From positions 1 to 64,000 of the forward strand of contig JACQAL010000076.1 in assembly GCA_016195025.1 (NCBI GenBank): DNA of 64,000 nucleotides, in the 5' to 3' direction. The DNA comes from Bacteroidota bacterium (lineage in GTDB: Bacteria; Bacteroidota; Bacteroidia; Palsa-948). Below are positions 22,820-31,686 of this stretch, piece by piece. Numbering within the stretch: the stretch's first letter is position 1; the number at the start of each line of letters is the position of its first letter. The notes under the pieces are model-generated. The model made no database searches and was not told the DNA's origin. It worked only from the letters and a program-made list of their open reading frames with translations. Both the position numbers and the translations under genes were made by a program.

Positions 22820-25800
22820 ATGAAAAAGATTTTTATTATTGCATTTACTTCTGCCTTCTTACATCTTACTTCTTACATTTCTTTTTCTCAGGTTGTCATT
22901 AACGAATATTCGGCTTCCAATATTAATTCTTTCACCGATAACTTCGGCAACTACGAAGATTGGGTTGAACTTTACAATACTACTGCTTCTTCTGTAAATC
23001 TCACGGGCTGGTATCTGAGCAACAATAAAAACAAACCCACCAAATGGCAGTTGGGAAATGTTACCATTAATGCAAACGGCTTTCTCAGAATATGGGCTTC
23101 GGGCAGAGGAATAAATTCAGGCGCCAATCTTCACGCAAGTTTTAAACTCACGCAGTGCAAACCCAACCAGATTATTCTTACAAATGCTTCTGCAGTTATT
23201 GTTGATTCGCTCACCATGCAGCGCACGCAAGCGGCACATTCGCGCGGAAGAACCACCAACGGTGCAGGCACATGGAATGTTTTTTTGAATCCAACTCCCA
23301 ATGCTTCGAACAACACCGCCACTCCTTATCAGAATTATGCCACCACTCCGGCCATGAGCATTGCTCCCGGGTTTTATGCCGGTGCGCAAAGCATAACGCT
23401 TTCTACTCCCGATCCGAATATTACCATTCGTTACACCACAAACGGAAGCACTCCCACTGCTGCTTCCACCGCTTATTCATCTCCAATAAATATTTCAACC
23501 ACCACTGTTCTTCGTGCCAAAGCGTTCAGTTCAACTGCAAATATTCCGGCAAGTTTTGTCGCGAGCAATACTTACTTTATAAATATTACTCATAAGGTGG
23601 GTGTGGTTTCAATTTTTGGCGACCAGATTGCCACGCTGATGAACGGAACGCAAATTTTTCCTCAAACCGGAATAGAATATTTTGATTCGCTCGGAGTTTT
23701 TCAAACTGAAAGTTACGGAGAAACCAACAAGCACGGCAACGATTCATGGTCGTATCCGCAGCGCGGAATTGATTTTGCAACCAAAGACCAATACGGATAT
23801 AATTATGCGCTGCAATATCCCTTCTTCAATATAAAACCAAGAAAAGAATTTGAGCGCATCATTTTAAAAGCGGCAGCAAATGATAATTATCCTTTTGAAA
23901 ATCCCGGCAATCCTTATTCATGGGGACCTCCTTCGCAGTTAGGCGCCTGCCATATCCGTGATGCATACGTAGAAACAATGGCACAAAAAGCAAATCTTCA
24001 TCTCGATGAAAGAACCTGGTCGCCTTGCGTAATGTATGTAAACGGAAATTACTGGGGAGTATATGACCTGCGGGAAAAAGTGGATGACGCTGATTTCACC
24101 AGTTACTATTACAACGCGCCTTCCCGCTTTCAACTCACTCCCGATCAGGATTCATTGCAGATGCTGAAAACATGGGGAGGAACCTGGTCGGAATACGGAG
24201 GTGTCACCGCGCAGAACGAATGGAATGCACTTGAAACTTTTATTACCACTAATAACATGGCGATTGCTGCCAATTATAATTATGTTGACAGCGTTTACAA
24301 TGTAAAAAGTTTGGCAGATTATATTATTCTTAATTCGCTCTGCGTTACCTCCGACTGGCTCAACTGGAATACAGAATGGTGGAGAGGAAAAAATGTAAAA
24401 TCCACAAAGAAGAAATGGCGCTATAACTTATGGGATGAAGATGCAACCTTCGGGCATTATATTGATTATACAGGCGTAGGAAATCAAACTCCCACTGCCG
24501 ACCCATGCACTCCGCAAAATTTAGGCGACCCCGGCAACCAGGGGCATGTTCCTATTCTGAATGCGCTCATGCAAAATCCAACCTTCAAACAATATTATGT
24601 GATGCGCTATTTCGATTTGATGAATACAAGTTTGAGTTGCACGCGCATGGTGCAGATTCTCGACAGCATGATAAACGAAATCAAACCCGAAATGCAGGGG
24701 CAGGTAAATAAATGGGGCGGAACTTTTGCTCAATGGCAAAGCAATGTGCTGGCATTGAAAAATTTTATTCTTCAGCGCTGCACCTATGTGGTAAATAATT
24801 ATGCGCCCTGCAACGGAGCCACCGGTCCTTTCGCAATTAAAGTGAATGTTGACCCACCCGGTTCAGGAACTGTAGATGTAAACTCCGTTAACATTTCTAC
24901 TTTTGTCTGGAGCGCAAATTATCCCGGAGGCATTCCCATGATTTTTACCGCGCATTCAAATTCTCCCTATTGCTTCGACCATTGGGAATTTCAAAATCAC
25001 ACTCCCTCTCCCAGTAAATTCGATACAACGGTCAACGTTACGCTCACACAATCCGACAGCATCATTGCGCATTTCACTACCAGCGGAAGCGCGCCCACTG
25101 TTACCGCAAGCACTCCCACCATTTGCGTGGGCGATTCATCCATTCTTCAGCCCAGCAACGGAAACACGTTCAGTTGGAGTCCTTCCACCGGCTTGAGTTG
25201 CACAACTTGTCCCAATCCGGTTGCCACTCCGTCAACCACCACAACCTATACTGTTTTTGTAACCGGAAATTGCGCCAACGGAAAAGCAACCGTTACAGTG
25301 AATGTTACACAGCCCGGTCCGCCAACAGTATTTGCAGTCAATCCCACAATTTGCATTGGCAACTCAACCACATTAGGTGTCAATGGCGGAACTTCTTTTA
25401 CATGGAGTCCTTCCACCGGTTTAAGTTGCACCAATTGTTCCAACCCGGTTGCTTCACCAACTTCTACCACTACTTACTCGGTTACTGTGAGCGGAGGAAA
25501 ATGTGTGAACGGCTCAAACGCATTCACATTGAATGTAACAGGTCCGCCTGTTCCTTCTTCCGGTGGAAATCAAACCACGTGCTCTACCAGCAGCGTTGAA
25601 CTTTCTGCTTCTGGCGGAACAGGATATTCATGGAGCCCTTCTTACGCGCTTAGTTGCACCAATTGCCCGAGCCCCATGGCAAGCCCGACCACCACCACAA
25701 CTTATTATTTCACCGTTTCAAATGCAGCGCCCAATTGTTTTGCACTTGATTCGGTGGTTGTATATATCACAGGCGATTGTCCCGAAATTTATGTTCCCAC

Positions 25801-26050
25801 CGGCTTTTCTCCCAATGGCGATAATCACAATGACCTGCTCACTGTTTGGGGTGACATGAAAGAAATGCATCTCGTGATTTACAACCGGTGGGGGCAAGTG
25901 GTGTTTGAAACCACCGACCAGAAAACAAGTTGGGATGGAACTTTCAACGGCTCGCCCGTTCAATCCGGAATTTACGCCTATAAATTCTCTGCCACAAGCA
26001 GCGAAGGAAAACCGGTTGTTCAATCCGGAAACATTACGGTAGTTCGATAA
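22820..26050 (+). CDS. Secreted CotH-kinase-like protein with lamin-tail domain and T9SS type B sorting domain
   Basis: From 22820 the product is about 1,076 residues. It has a signal peptide (MKKIFIIAFTSAFLHLTSYI), a lamin-tail domain (VVINEYSASNINSFTDNFGN, WVELYNTT), a chitobiase/FN3-like segment (ITIRYTTNGSTPTAASTAYS) and a CotH-like region at about residues 340-640 (RIILKAAANDN, YVETMAQKANLHLDERTWSP, GVYDLREKVDDADF, NLWDEDATFGHYID). Three tandem PKD/Ig-like repeats follow with SWSPSTGLSCTTCPNPVATP-type motifs. The gliding-motility-associated C-terminal domain (EIYVPTGFSPNGDNHNDLLT) ends it. CotH proteins can be atypical protein kinases; the activity here is untested. It is secreted by the T9SS and lies upstream of PorP/SprF, a pairing typical of type B cargo. 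Confidence 0.9.
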   Translation: MKKIFIIAFTSAFLHLTSYISFSQVVINEYSASNINSFTDNFGNYEDWVELYNTTASSVNLTGWYLSNNKNKPTKWQLGNVTINANGFLRIWASGRGINSGANLHASFKLTQCKPNQIILTNASAVIVDSLTMQRTQAAHSRGRTTNGAGTWNVFLNPTPNASNNTATPYQNYATTPAMSIAPGFYAGAQSITLSTPDPNITIRYTTNGSTPTAASTAYSSPINISTTTVLRAKAFSSTANIPASFVASNTYFINITHKVGVVSIFGDQIATLMNGTQIFPQTGIEYFDSLGVFQTESYGETNKHGNDSWSYPQRGIDFATKDQYGYNYALQYPFFNIKPRKEFERIILKAAANDNYPFENPGNPYSWGPPSQLGACHIRDAYVETMAQKANLHLDERTWSPCVMYVNGNYWGVYDLREKVDDADFTSYYYNAPSRFQLTPDQDSLQMLKTWGGTWSEYGGVTAQNEWNALETFITTNNMAIAANYNYVDSVYNVKSLADYIILNSLCVTSDWLNWNTEWWRGKNVKSTKKKWRYNLWDEDATFGHYIDYTGVGNQTPTADPCTPQNLGDPGNQGHVPILNALMQNPTFKQYYVMRYFDLMNTSLSCTRMVQILDSMINEIKPEMQGQVNKWGGTFAQWQSNVLALKNFILQRCTYVVNNYAPCNGATGPFAIKVNVDPPGSGTVDVNSVNISTFVWSANYPGGIPMIFTAHSNSPYCFDHWEFQNHTPSPSKFDTTVNVTLTQSDSIIAHFTTSGSAPTVTASTPTICVGDSSILQPSNGNTFSWSPSTGLSCTTCPNPVATPSTTTTYTVFVTGNCANGKATVTVNVTQPGPPTVFAVNPTICIGNSTTLGVNGGTSFTWSPSTGLSCTNCSNPVASPTSTTTYSVTVSGGKCVNGSNAFTLNVTGPPVPSSGGNQTTCSTSSVELSASGGTGYSWSPSYALSCTNCPSPMASPTTTTTYYFTVSNAAPNCFALDSVVVYITGDCPEIYVPTGFSPNGDNHNDLLTVWGDMKEMHLVIYNRWGQVVFETTDQKTSWDGTFNGSPVQSGIYAYKFSATSSEGKPVVQSGNITVVR

Positions 26051-26081
26051 CAGCCCTGGTTACGAATTACTAATTCTATAA

Positions 26082-26142
26082 CGAATGTTACGAATTAAAA
26101 CAAAAAGAAATTATGCTGCCTGCCTTGGATTCGTAACATTCG
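26082..26142 (+). promoter_or_regulatory. 14-bp inverted repeat over the PorP/SprF start codon
   Basis: CGAATGTTACGAAT (26082-26095) and ATTCGTAACATTCG (26129-26142) are perfect complements separated by 33 bases. The ATG of the PorP/SprF gene (26085) lies in the left arm. A weaker outer pair (GGTTACGAATTAC near 26059 and GTTAATTAGTAACC near 26153) extends it. In mRNA it could hide the start. It also resembles the ATTCGTAA-type filler repeats, so regulation is only possible. Confidence 0.45.
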
Positions 26143-27149
26143 TATCCTATTCGTTAATTAGTAACCAGTGTATTTCCCAAGACATTCATTTCGCCCAACT
26201 TTCCGAAACTCCCTTATTAATCAACCCCGCTCTCACCGGTTTTTACGATGGCTATTATCGCGGCATTCTCAATTACAGAAACCAATGGCCCGCAATGGGA
26301 AAATCATTCAATACCTTCATGGGCTCTTTTGACATGCCCCTCGAACTCAAAAAGAAAAAAGGAGCAACCATCGGCTTGGGCGCTTATTTTTATTCCGACC
26401 GCGCGGGCGATTCCCATTTCGGAACCACCCAGGGAAATCTTTCCGCTTCCGGCATTCTCCCTCTTAATCCGAAAAGTAAAATTTCTCTCGGGCTCTCATG
26501 CGGTTTCGCCCAGCATAGTTTATCCCTTGCCGCCATTCAATGGCCCAATCAATACAATGGCTACACCTATGACCCAACCATCACTCCCAATGAACAAATC
26601 ACCAGAACATCTTTTACCTATATAGATGTAGGCGCAGGTGCCAACTATGAATATCTCGATACGCATAACACCATTGAAGGAAAAAATGTAATTAAACTTA
26701 ACGCAGGCGCATCCTTCTCTCATGCCACCATGCCTTCGCAGGACTATTCAAATTTCTCCGATGAAAATCTCTATTGGAAATTAATCGCCCACACTTCTCT
26801 TCGCTATGATTTTCCCGGAAGCCCAATCGGAATTGTTCCTTCAGCCATTTATATGATGCAAGGTCCCGCAAGCGAACTATTCTTAGGAACACTCCTTCGC
26901 TATAAAATCAATCAGGGAACAAAAGTTACAAACTTCTACACCGAATCCGCTTTCTCTGCCGGAGTTTTTTACCGCTACAAAGATGCCATCAGCCCGCAGG
27001 TCTATTTTGAATTTGCAAATTACGGCATCGGCATTTCTTACGATTTCAATATTTCCTCCTATGGCGAAGTAAAAAAATCTGCAGGCGGATTTGAAATCTC
27101 CATCAAGTATGCAAACATGAAAGGCGCACTCAGGAAAGGAAAAGAATAA
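26085..27149 (+). CDS. PorP/SprF family T9SS membrane protein
   Basis: The 354-residue outer-membrane beta-barrel has the family opening QDIHFAQLSETPLLINPALT and FYDGYYRGILNYRNQWPAM, the middle GAYFYSDRAGDSHFGTTQGN, and repeated amphipathic strands. PorP/SprF proteins bind T9SS type B cargo at the outer membrane. The gene directly follows the type B cargo gene (35 bp), so the two probably form a cargo-and-receptor pair. The signal peptide is unusual in that its start lies in an inverted repeat (26082-26142). Confidence 0.92.
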   Translation: MLRIKTKRNYAACLGFVTFVSYSLISNQCISQDIHFAQLSETPLLINPALTGFYDGYYRGILNYRNQWPAMGKSFNTFMGSFDMPLELKKKKGATIGLGAYFYSDRAGDSHFGTTQGNLSASGILPLNPKSKISLGLSCGFAQHSLSLAAIQWPNQYNGYTYDPTITPNEQITRTSFTYIDVGAGANYEYLDTHNTIEGKNVIKLNAGASFSHATMPSQDYSNFSDENLYWKLIAHTSLRYDFPGSPIGIVPSAIYMMQGPASELFLGTLLRYKINQGTKVTNFYTESAFSAGVFYRYKDAISPQVYFEFANYGIGISYDFNISSYGEVKKSAGGFEISIKYANMKGALRKGKE

Positions 27150-27270
27150 ATTTTTCGTTGGTTGCTCATTCGCAGATTCGTTATCCGTACAATTAAATAC
27201 TTTTTTATATTTGCAAACTCTTCCTCAAAAAGAAAATACAGGTAAATGAAAAACTACTCTCTCCCTCTTT

Positions 27271-27293
27271 CCCTCTCTTTCAGAAAGAGAGGG
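27271..27293. repeat. C/T-rich palindrome after PorP/SprF
   Basis: CCCTCTCTTTC (27271-27281) pairs with GAAAGAGAGGG (27283-27293). It is another member of the palindrome class seen at 4189, 10401 and 10575, here between genes. Two GTCCG/CGGAC-type arms follow (27296-27300 or 27318-27322 with 27333-27337) and an enclosed CTCCG/CGGAG hairpin (27301-27318). Confidence 0.7.
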
Positions 27294-27352
27294 ATGTCCG
27301 CTCCGAAGAATTACGGAGTCCGTCATTTTGTGCGGACAGGACAGGGTGAGTT

Positions 27353-27383
<31 letters not shown>

Positions 27384-27538
27384 TTTTTTCATTAGGATAA
27401 TCAGGAGAACACATCTCCTTGTTTTTAAGAAAAGTTTCCAAAACATAATTGAACGTAACAATGACTCTGTAATGCGTTTTGCATTGCAGCGGCATTTTAT
27501 TTTTTATTAACTCAAACAACAATTAAAACAAAACCAAA

Positions 27539-29290
27539 ATGAAAAATTTTAACTTTACAAAAACATTAATGTTCGGAACGACAATGTTGCTAATGGCAAA
27601 TGCAATCTTTGCTCAAACCGTACAATGGGCAGATTTTTATACAACAAATACCGATTACGATGAAGCATATGCAGTAACAGCAGGTGGAGATGCAAGAATA
27701 TATGTTGCAGGATATACAGCAACTACGAAAGCAATGCTTATTTCATATCTCGCAGGTGGTACAAGAAACTGGGTTAAAACCTATGCTCCTGCAAATAGTC
27801 CTTATCTTGATAGATACAATGTAGTTAATACATTTGGTTCGGGAACTTCAATTCATATTTATGCAGCAGGCACTCATGAAGCAAACACAACGAATAGTTA
27901 TGATGCTATTATATCAAAATATGACCAAAGCGGAAATCTGATTTCTCCATTCCCTGTGCTATGGAATAGATCGGGAGGAGGAGATGATAAGGCAACTTTA
28001 ATTGCCCTAGACGCTTCTGAGAATATTTACATTTGCGGAACCAGCAGTCAAAACGGAGGAGATATTATTATTGTTAAATATAATTCTTCAGGAGTTAAAC
28101 AATGGGAAACTTCCTATAACAGTTCAGGCATCCAGAATGATGTTCCAACATTCATGAAATTATCCGGCAGTTATCTTTATATTTCAGGCATTACCACCGT
28201 GAGCAGTCCCAATACAGTTGCATTTGTAAAAAAAGTAGATATAAGCAATGGATCAGTCGTATGGACTTATCCATTTGATAATAATTCAACCGATGCCGAT
28301 AACCTTTATGCTTTAGATGTTCTTACGTTACAGACCGGAAAATATATCTATGCAGTTGGCTCAACAAAAAACTCTACGCTCGATGCTGTACTTTTAAAGA
28401 TTGACGATACGGGGAGTTTGCTTTGCCATGATTACTATGATGGACCAAATGCTTTAAGTGATGAATTTTATTCTATAGCAACACAAGCGCCCACTAACGG
28501 ACCTGAAATATATGTTACAGGCGGCAGCCAAACATCATCATCCTGTGCCACCGGCTGGGATTATACAACTATAAGATACAATGATTGTGCTACCCGTTCA
28601 TGGGTTAAATCTTATCCGGGACACAACCCCACATGCGGCTGCCCCGCTGTTACAACCAAAGCAAAAATGATTCTAATAAGTCCTTATAGCGGGAAAATAT
28701 TTGTCACAGGCGATACTTATTGTTATGTGAACGGAATGGACGAATCAACCGTTCGTTATACTCCTTCGAACGGAACACAGGAATGGGCTGATACTTATGA
28801 TAGGGGTTTTGTTAATAATGTTGCTAATCAAACTGCTGATAAATTTCCTATGGCTATAGGCGCAACGAATAATTGCGGAAGTGAGGCTGTTTATATTACA
28901 GGTTGGTCACAAGAATCTTCTAGCAGCGGTAAAGATGCTACAACCTATCAATATGATGTTTCCTGTTGTCCAGGTTGCGGTGGTCCGAGTGGAGGAAGAT
29001 ATATGACTCCAAATGAACCTACAAGAACAGAAAAAGAAATATCAGTTGCAGGACTATATCCTAATCCTTTCAGTCAATCCGCTACCTTCAAATTTGCTGG
29101 TGAAACCATTTATCCTAATTCTTCGTTAATAGTATATGATATGTTCGGCAAAGAAATGAAACGGATTGAAAACATTAATACGAATGAAGTGCAAATAAAT
29201 CGAGACGAGATGAAAAGCGGAATATATTATTATCGCTGTATTCAAGGTGAAAATGTTTTATCATCAGGAAAATTTATAATTACTAACTAA
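27539..29290 (+). CDS. Secreted beta-propeller protein (SBBP-like repeats) with T9SS type A sorting domain
   Basis: This 583-residue protein has a signal peptide (MKNFNFTKTLMFGTTMLLMA, cleaved near IFAQ). Repeats of the type NIYICGTSSQNGGDIIIVKY, IYVTGGSQTSSSCATGWDYT and IFVTGDTYCYV are beta-propeller-repeat (SBBP) blades. The type A sorting domain reads VAGLYPNPFSQSATFKFAGE with MKSGIYYYRCIQGENVLSSG. It is a surface or secreted protein with unknown binding partner. Codon use is more AT-rich than in the flanking PorP gene. Together with the next gene it forms a T9SS cargo pair on one strand, separated by a strong hairpin. Confidence 0.88.
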   Translation: MKNFNFTKTLMFGTTMLLMANAIFAQTVQWADFYTTNTDYDEAYAVTAGGDARIYVAGYTATTKAMLISYLAGGTRNWVKTYAPANSPYLDRYNVVNTFGSGTSIHIYAAGTHEANTTNSYDAIISKYDQSGNLISPFPVLWNRSGGGDDKATLIALDASENIYICGTSSQNGGDIIIVKYNSSGVKQWETSYNSSGIQNDVPTFMKLSGSYLYISGITTVSSPNTVAFVKKVDISNGSVVWTYPFDNNSTDADNLYALDVLTLQTGKYIYAVGSTKNSTLDAVLLKIDDTGSLLCHDYYDGPNALSDEFYSIATQAPTNGPEIYVTGGSQTSSSCATGWDYTTIRYNDCATRSWVKSYPGHNPTCGCPAVTTKAKMILISPYSGKIFVTGDTYCYVNGMDESTVRYTPSNGTQEWADTYDRGFVNNVANQTADKFPMAIGATNNCGSEAVYITGWSQESSSSGKDATTYQYDVSCCPGCGGPSGGRYMTPNEPTRTEKEISVAGLYPNPFSQSATFKFAGETIYPNSSLIVYDMFGKEMKRIENINTNEVQINRDEMKSGIYYYRCIQGENVLSSGKFIITN

Positions 29291-29299
29291 CATTAACCT

Positions 29300-29326
29300 G
29301 TCCCGCACATAAATTATGTGCGGGAC
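29300..29326 (+). repeat. Near-perfect 27-base palindrome between two T9SS genes
   Basis: GTCCCGCACATAA (29300-29312) and TTATGTGCGGGAC (29314-29326) are complementary over 13 bp with a single base between. It is followed by a run of A, not T, on the plus strand, so it is not a standard plus-strand intrinsic terminator. It could stabilise the upstream mRNA end or be a protein site. Confidence 0.7.
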
Positions 29327-29342
29327 AAAAAAAAATAAAAAT

Positions 29343-30110
29343 ATGAAAACACTATTTACACTTTGCTTTTATGTTGGCTTAATATTTCATTCTTTTAGCC
29401 AAGCAGTAACTTGTACTGTAACCTGTGGGTGTACTTCATGCTTTGGAATGTGTGATGCTTCAGCAACAATAAATGTAATAGGAGGAACACTTCCATATAC
29501 ATATTTTTGGTCTGGTGGAACTACTACCTCAGCGGCATCAGGACTTTGTCCAGGGACTGTAACCTGTACAGTTACTGACGCTATGGGCAATTTCGCATGG
29601 GATTCCTGTTTCATTTGCCAACCTTCTGCTCTTAGCAATTCCGTTACGCCTACAAATTCTTCCTGCACAACTTGCAATAATGGCTCTGCCACAGCAACAG
29701 CAAACGGAGGCAGCCCTCCCTATACATACTCATGGAGCAACGGGCAATCAACCCAAACGGCAACAGGGCTTTCTCCGGGCACTTATACTATAATCATTGC
29801 AGATTCGCATGGCTGTAATAATACAACAACAATTACTATTACATCTGCAAGCGGCATCGATGAACTAAGTTTTGAAAATATTATTTCTATTTATCCCAAT
29901 CCTACAAACGGAATCTTTTCAATTCAATCTTCAGAAAAAATTTCTTCAATAGAAATTTATAGTGTTCTCGGAGAAAAAATTTATTCTTCAACTCATCAAC
30001 TCAATAACTCAATAACTCTTGACCTTTCTGCAAAGCCCAACGGAATTTATTTCCTTCAATTAAGAACGGAGCAAGGCACAGCAACTAAAAAAATAATCAT
30101 ACAAAAATAA
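29343..30110 (+). CDS. Small secreted SprB-repeat protein with T9SS type A sorting domain
   Basis: From the ATG at 29343 the product is about 255 residues. It has a signal peptide (MKTLFTLCFYVGLIFHSFSQ), two SprB-type repeats (CDASATINVIGGTLPYTYFW; NNGSATATANGGSPPYTYSW followed by SNGQSTQTATGLSPGTYTI), and a type A sorting domain (ENIISIYPNPTNGIFSIQSS, with GIYFLQLRTEQGT). SprB repeats occur in gliding adhesins of Flavobacterium; this short version is likely a cell-surface protein. An earlier in-frame ATG (29316) lies right after the palindrome and gives no better signal peptide, so 29343 is preferred. Confidence 0.85.
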   Translation: MKTLFTLCFYVGLIFHSFSQAVTCTVTCGCTSCFGMCDASATINVIGGTLPYTYFWSGGTTTSAASGLCPGTVTCTVTDAMGNFAWDSCFICQPSALSNSVTPTNSSCTTCNNGSATATANGGSPPYTYSWSNGQSTQTATGLSPGTYTIIIADSHGCNNTTTITITSASGIDELSFENIISIYPNPTNGIFSIQSSEKISSIEIYSVLGEKIYSSTHQLNNSITLDLSAKPNGIYFLQLRTEQGTATKKIIIQK

Positions 30111-30152
30111 TTTTCAAATTTTCAAATTAACGAATCTTCAAATTAATCCTCT

Positions 30153-31055
30153 ATGAACAACATCCAGCACAACCAACTCGACATGTTCCGCGCAGTATCG
30201 CTCCATGCATCCACCTATCAGAATATAACAAACTCCATCAGCGCCTTCGCAAACGGCATCAACGCCCTCAATGCAAAAATTGCCTCCATCGAACAAACCT
30301 CAGGCGAACAAGCCCAAGCCCTCACAGGCGCAGCAAAAGATAAAAGCGCCTTCCGCACCACGCTCATTGACATGACTTACGCATCCATCACACCCGTAAA
30401 AGCATTCGCCCTCGCAAACAATAACCAAACCCTCGCAGCCCAAATGAAATATTCCCCCTCCGATTTAAAAAGAATTCAGGACGACCAAATCGGGCAAATT
30501 GCACAAAACCTTTTAAACATCGTAACCCCGCTTCTCCCTCAACTTTCCGCTTACGGAATCACACAAGCCACACTCAATTCATGGCAGGGCGCAATAAATA
30601 ATTACATGCCCAGCATTGAAAAACCCCGAAACGCAATCGCCCACCGCACCACTTTAACAACCGACCTCTCCGACCTCTTCACCGAAGCAAACACCATTCT
30701 CAAAAATACGTTGGACGCAACCTCCATCACCTTCAAAACTTCCGCATCCGATTATTACCGCGATTATAAAAAAGCCCGCGAAATAATTGACACCGGAAAA
30801 GGACACACACGCATCAAAGGAAAATGCACACATGCCCTAACAGGTTCTGCAATCTATAATGTAAAAGTCCGCGTAAACGAACAAGCAATCGAAACCAATT
30901 CAGATGTAGACGGGCTTTACGAACAACATCTCAAACCCGCAACAGTAACCTGCACCATATCTGCCGATGGATTCCAAACTCAAACAACCCCTCCCTTTGC
31001 AGTAGACAGAGGCGCAACCCTCACAAAGGACTTCGCCCTCACGCCCGCACCTTAG
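30153..31055 (+). CDS. Helical protein with C-terminal carboxypeptidase-regulatory-like domain
   Basis: This 300-residue protein has no signal peptide. Residues 1-220 are mostly helical (FRAVSLHASTYQNITNSISA, LNAKIASIEQTSGEQAQALT, SQDDQIGQ-like and NLLNIVTPLLPQLSAYG segments). Residues 225-300 form a carboxypeptidase-regulatory-like beta sandwich (KGKCTHALTGSAIYNVKVRV, then VDGLYEQHLKPATVTCTISA). That domain usually appears in exported proteins, so its use here without a leader is odd. Codon use is C-rich at third positions compared with the AT-rich gene before it. It is followed by two palindromes and the second 21-bp array. I do not recognise the family. Confidence 0.65.
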   Translation: MNNIQHNQLDMFRAVSLHASTYQNITNSISAFANGINALNAKIASIEQTSGEQAQALTGAAKDKSAFRTTLIDMTYASITPVKAFALANNNQTLAAQMKYSPSDLKRIQDDQIGQIAQNLLNIVTPLLPQLSAYGITQATLNSWQGAINNYMPSIEKPRNAIAHRTTLTTDLSDLFTEANTILKNTLDATSITFKTSASDYYRDYKKAREIIDTGKGHTRIKGKCTHALTGSAIYNVKVRVNEQAIETNSDVDGLYEQHLKPATVTCTISADGFQTQTTPPFAVDRGATLTKDFALTPAP

Positions 31056-31071
31056 AAAAACATCAGCCCAT

Positions 31072-31162
31072 AACCTGCAAGGTCTTACCCGAACCTTGCA
31101 GGTTTTATATTTTATCTCTATCAGCCCATAACCTGCAAGGTCTGCCCCGAACCTTGCAGGTT
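31072..31162. repeat. Two copies of the AACCTGCAAGGT palindrome
   Basis: Each copy is AACCTGCAAGGT, nine bases, then ACCTTGCAGGTT followed by TTATATTTTATCT. Copy 1 arms are 31072-31083 and 31093-31104; copy 2 arms are 31130-31141 and 31151-31162. A T-rich tail follows each on the plus strand, so either could end the upstream transcript. A third copy lies after the 21-bp array at 31549-31581. Confidence 0.85.
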
Positions 31163-31220
31163 TTATATTTTATCTGTGTTAATCTGTGCAATCTGTGGCT
31201 ATTAGTGAAAATTAGAGCAA

Positions 31221-31545
31221 TTCATCTCTCGCAAACCCCGCTCGAAGTCAAACAAACGCCATTTCAATCGAAACAAACGCTGCTTCATCTCTCGCAAACC
31301 CCGCTTCAACCTTCGCAAACCCCATCTTGACCGCCACAAAGGCAATCTCGACTGCCGCAAAGGCAGCTTTAACCTTCGCAAAGCCCATCTCATCTCTCGC
31401 AAACCCAATCTCGACCTTCGCAAACGCCATTTGAACCCTCGCAAACCCCATTTCAACCATCGCAAACCCCATCTGAATGAAAACAAATGCCATTTCAATC
31501 GAAACAAAAGCCATCTGTACGAAAACAAACACCATTTGAATCGAG
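31221..31545. repeat. 21-bp-period tandem array 2 (15.5 units)
   Basis: Fifteen contiguous 21-base units plus ten bases of a sixteenth, consensus close to TTCAACCTTCGCAAACCCCAT, without spacers. The minus strand holds an open frame of heptapeptides (MAFVSIE, MGFARVQ, MGFAKVE and so on) from an ATG at 31535. Another minus frame is open as well, which is expected for a 21-bp period. Palindromes lie on both sides (31072-31162 and 31549-31581). The 31056-31686 gap holds nothing else but short ATTCGTAA-type repeats near 31610-31680. Confidence 0.92.
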
Positions 31546-31548
31546 TAT

Positions 31549-31581
31549 AACCTGCAAGGTCTGCCCCGAACCTTGCAGGTT
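31549..31581. repeat. Third copy of the AACCTGCAAGGT palindrome
   Basis: Arms AACCTGCAAGGT (31549-31560) and ACCTTGCAGGTT (31570-31581) match the copies at 31072-31162. The palindromes therefore flank array 2 on both sides. Confidence 0.85.
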
Positions 31582-31686
31582 TTATTTCAAACTCCTCTCT
31601 TAGTGCATTTATTCGCAGATTCGTAAAAGATTCGCTATCCGTACCAGCCGCAACAAGATTCGTTACCTCGTTACCAGCCAGGTTCG

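Noticed and set aside
31202-31535. A heptapeptide-repeat protein gene on the minus strand
   Set aside because: A 21-bp period keeps several frames open by itself. No promoter element or conserved flank was seen, and another overlapping frame is also open.
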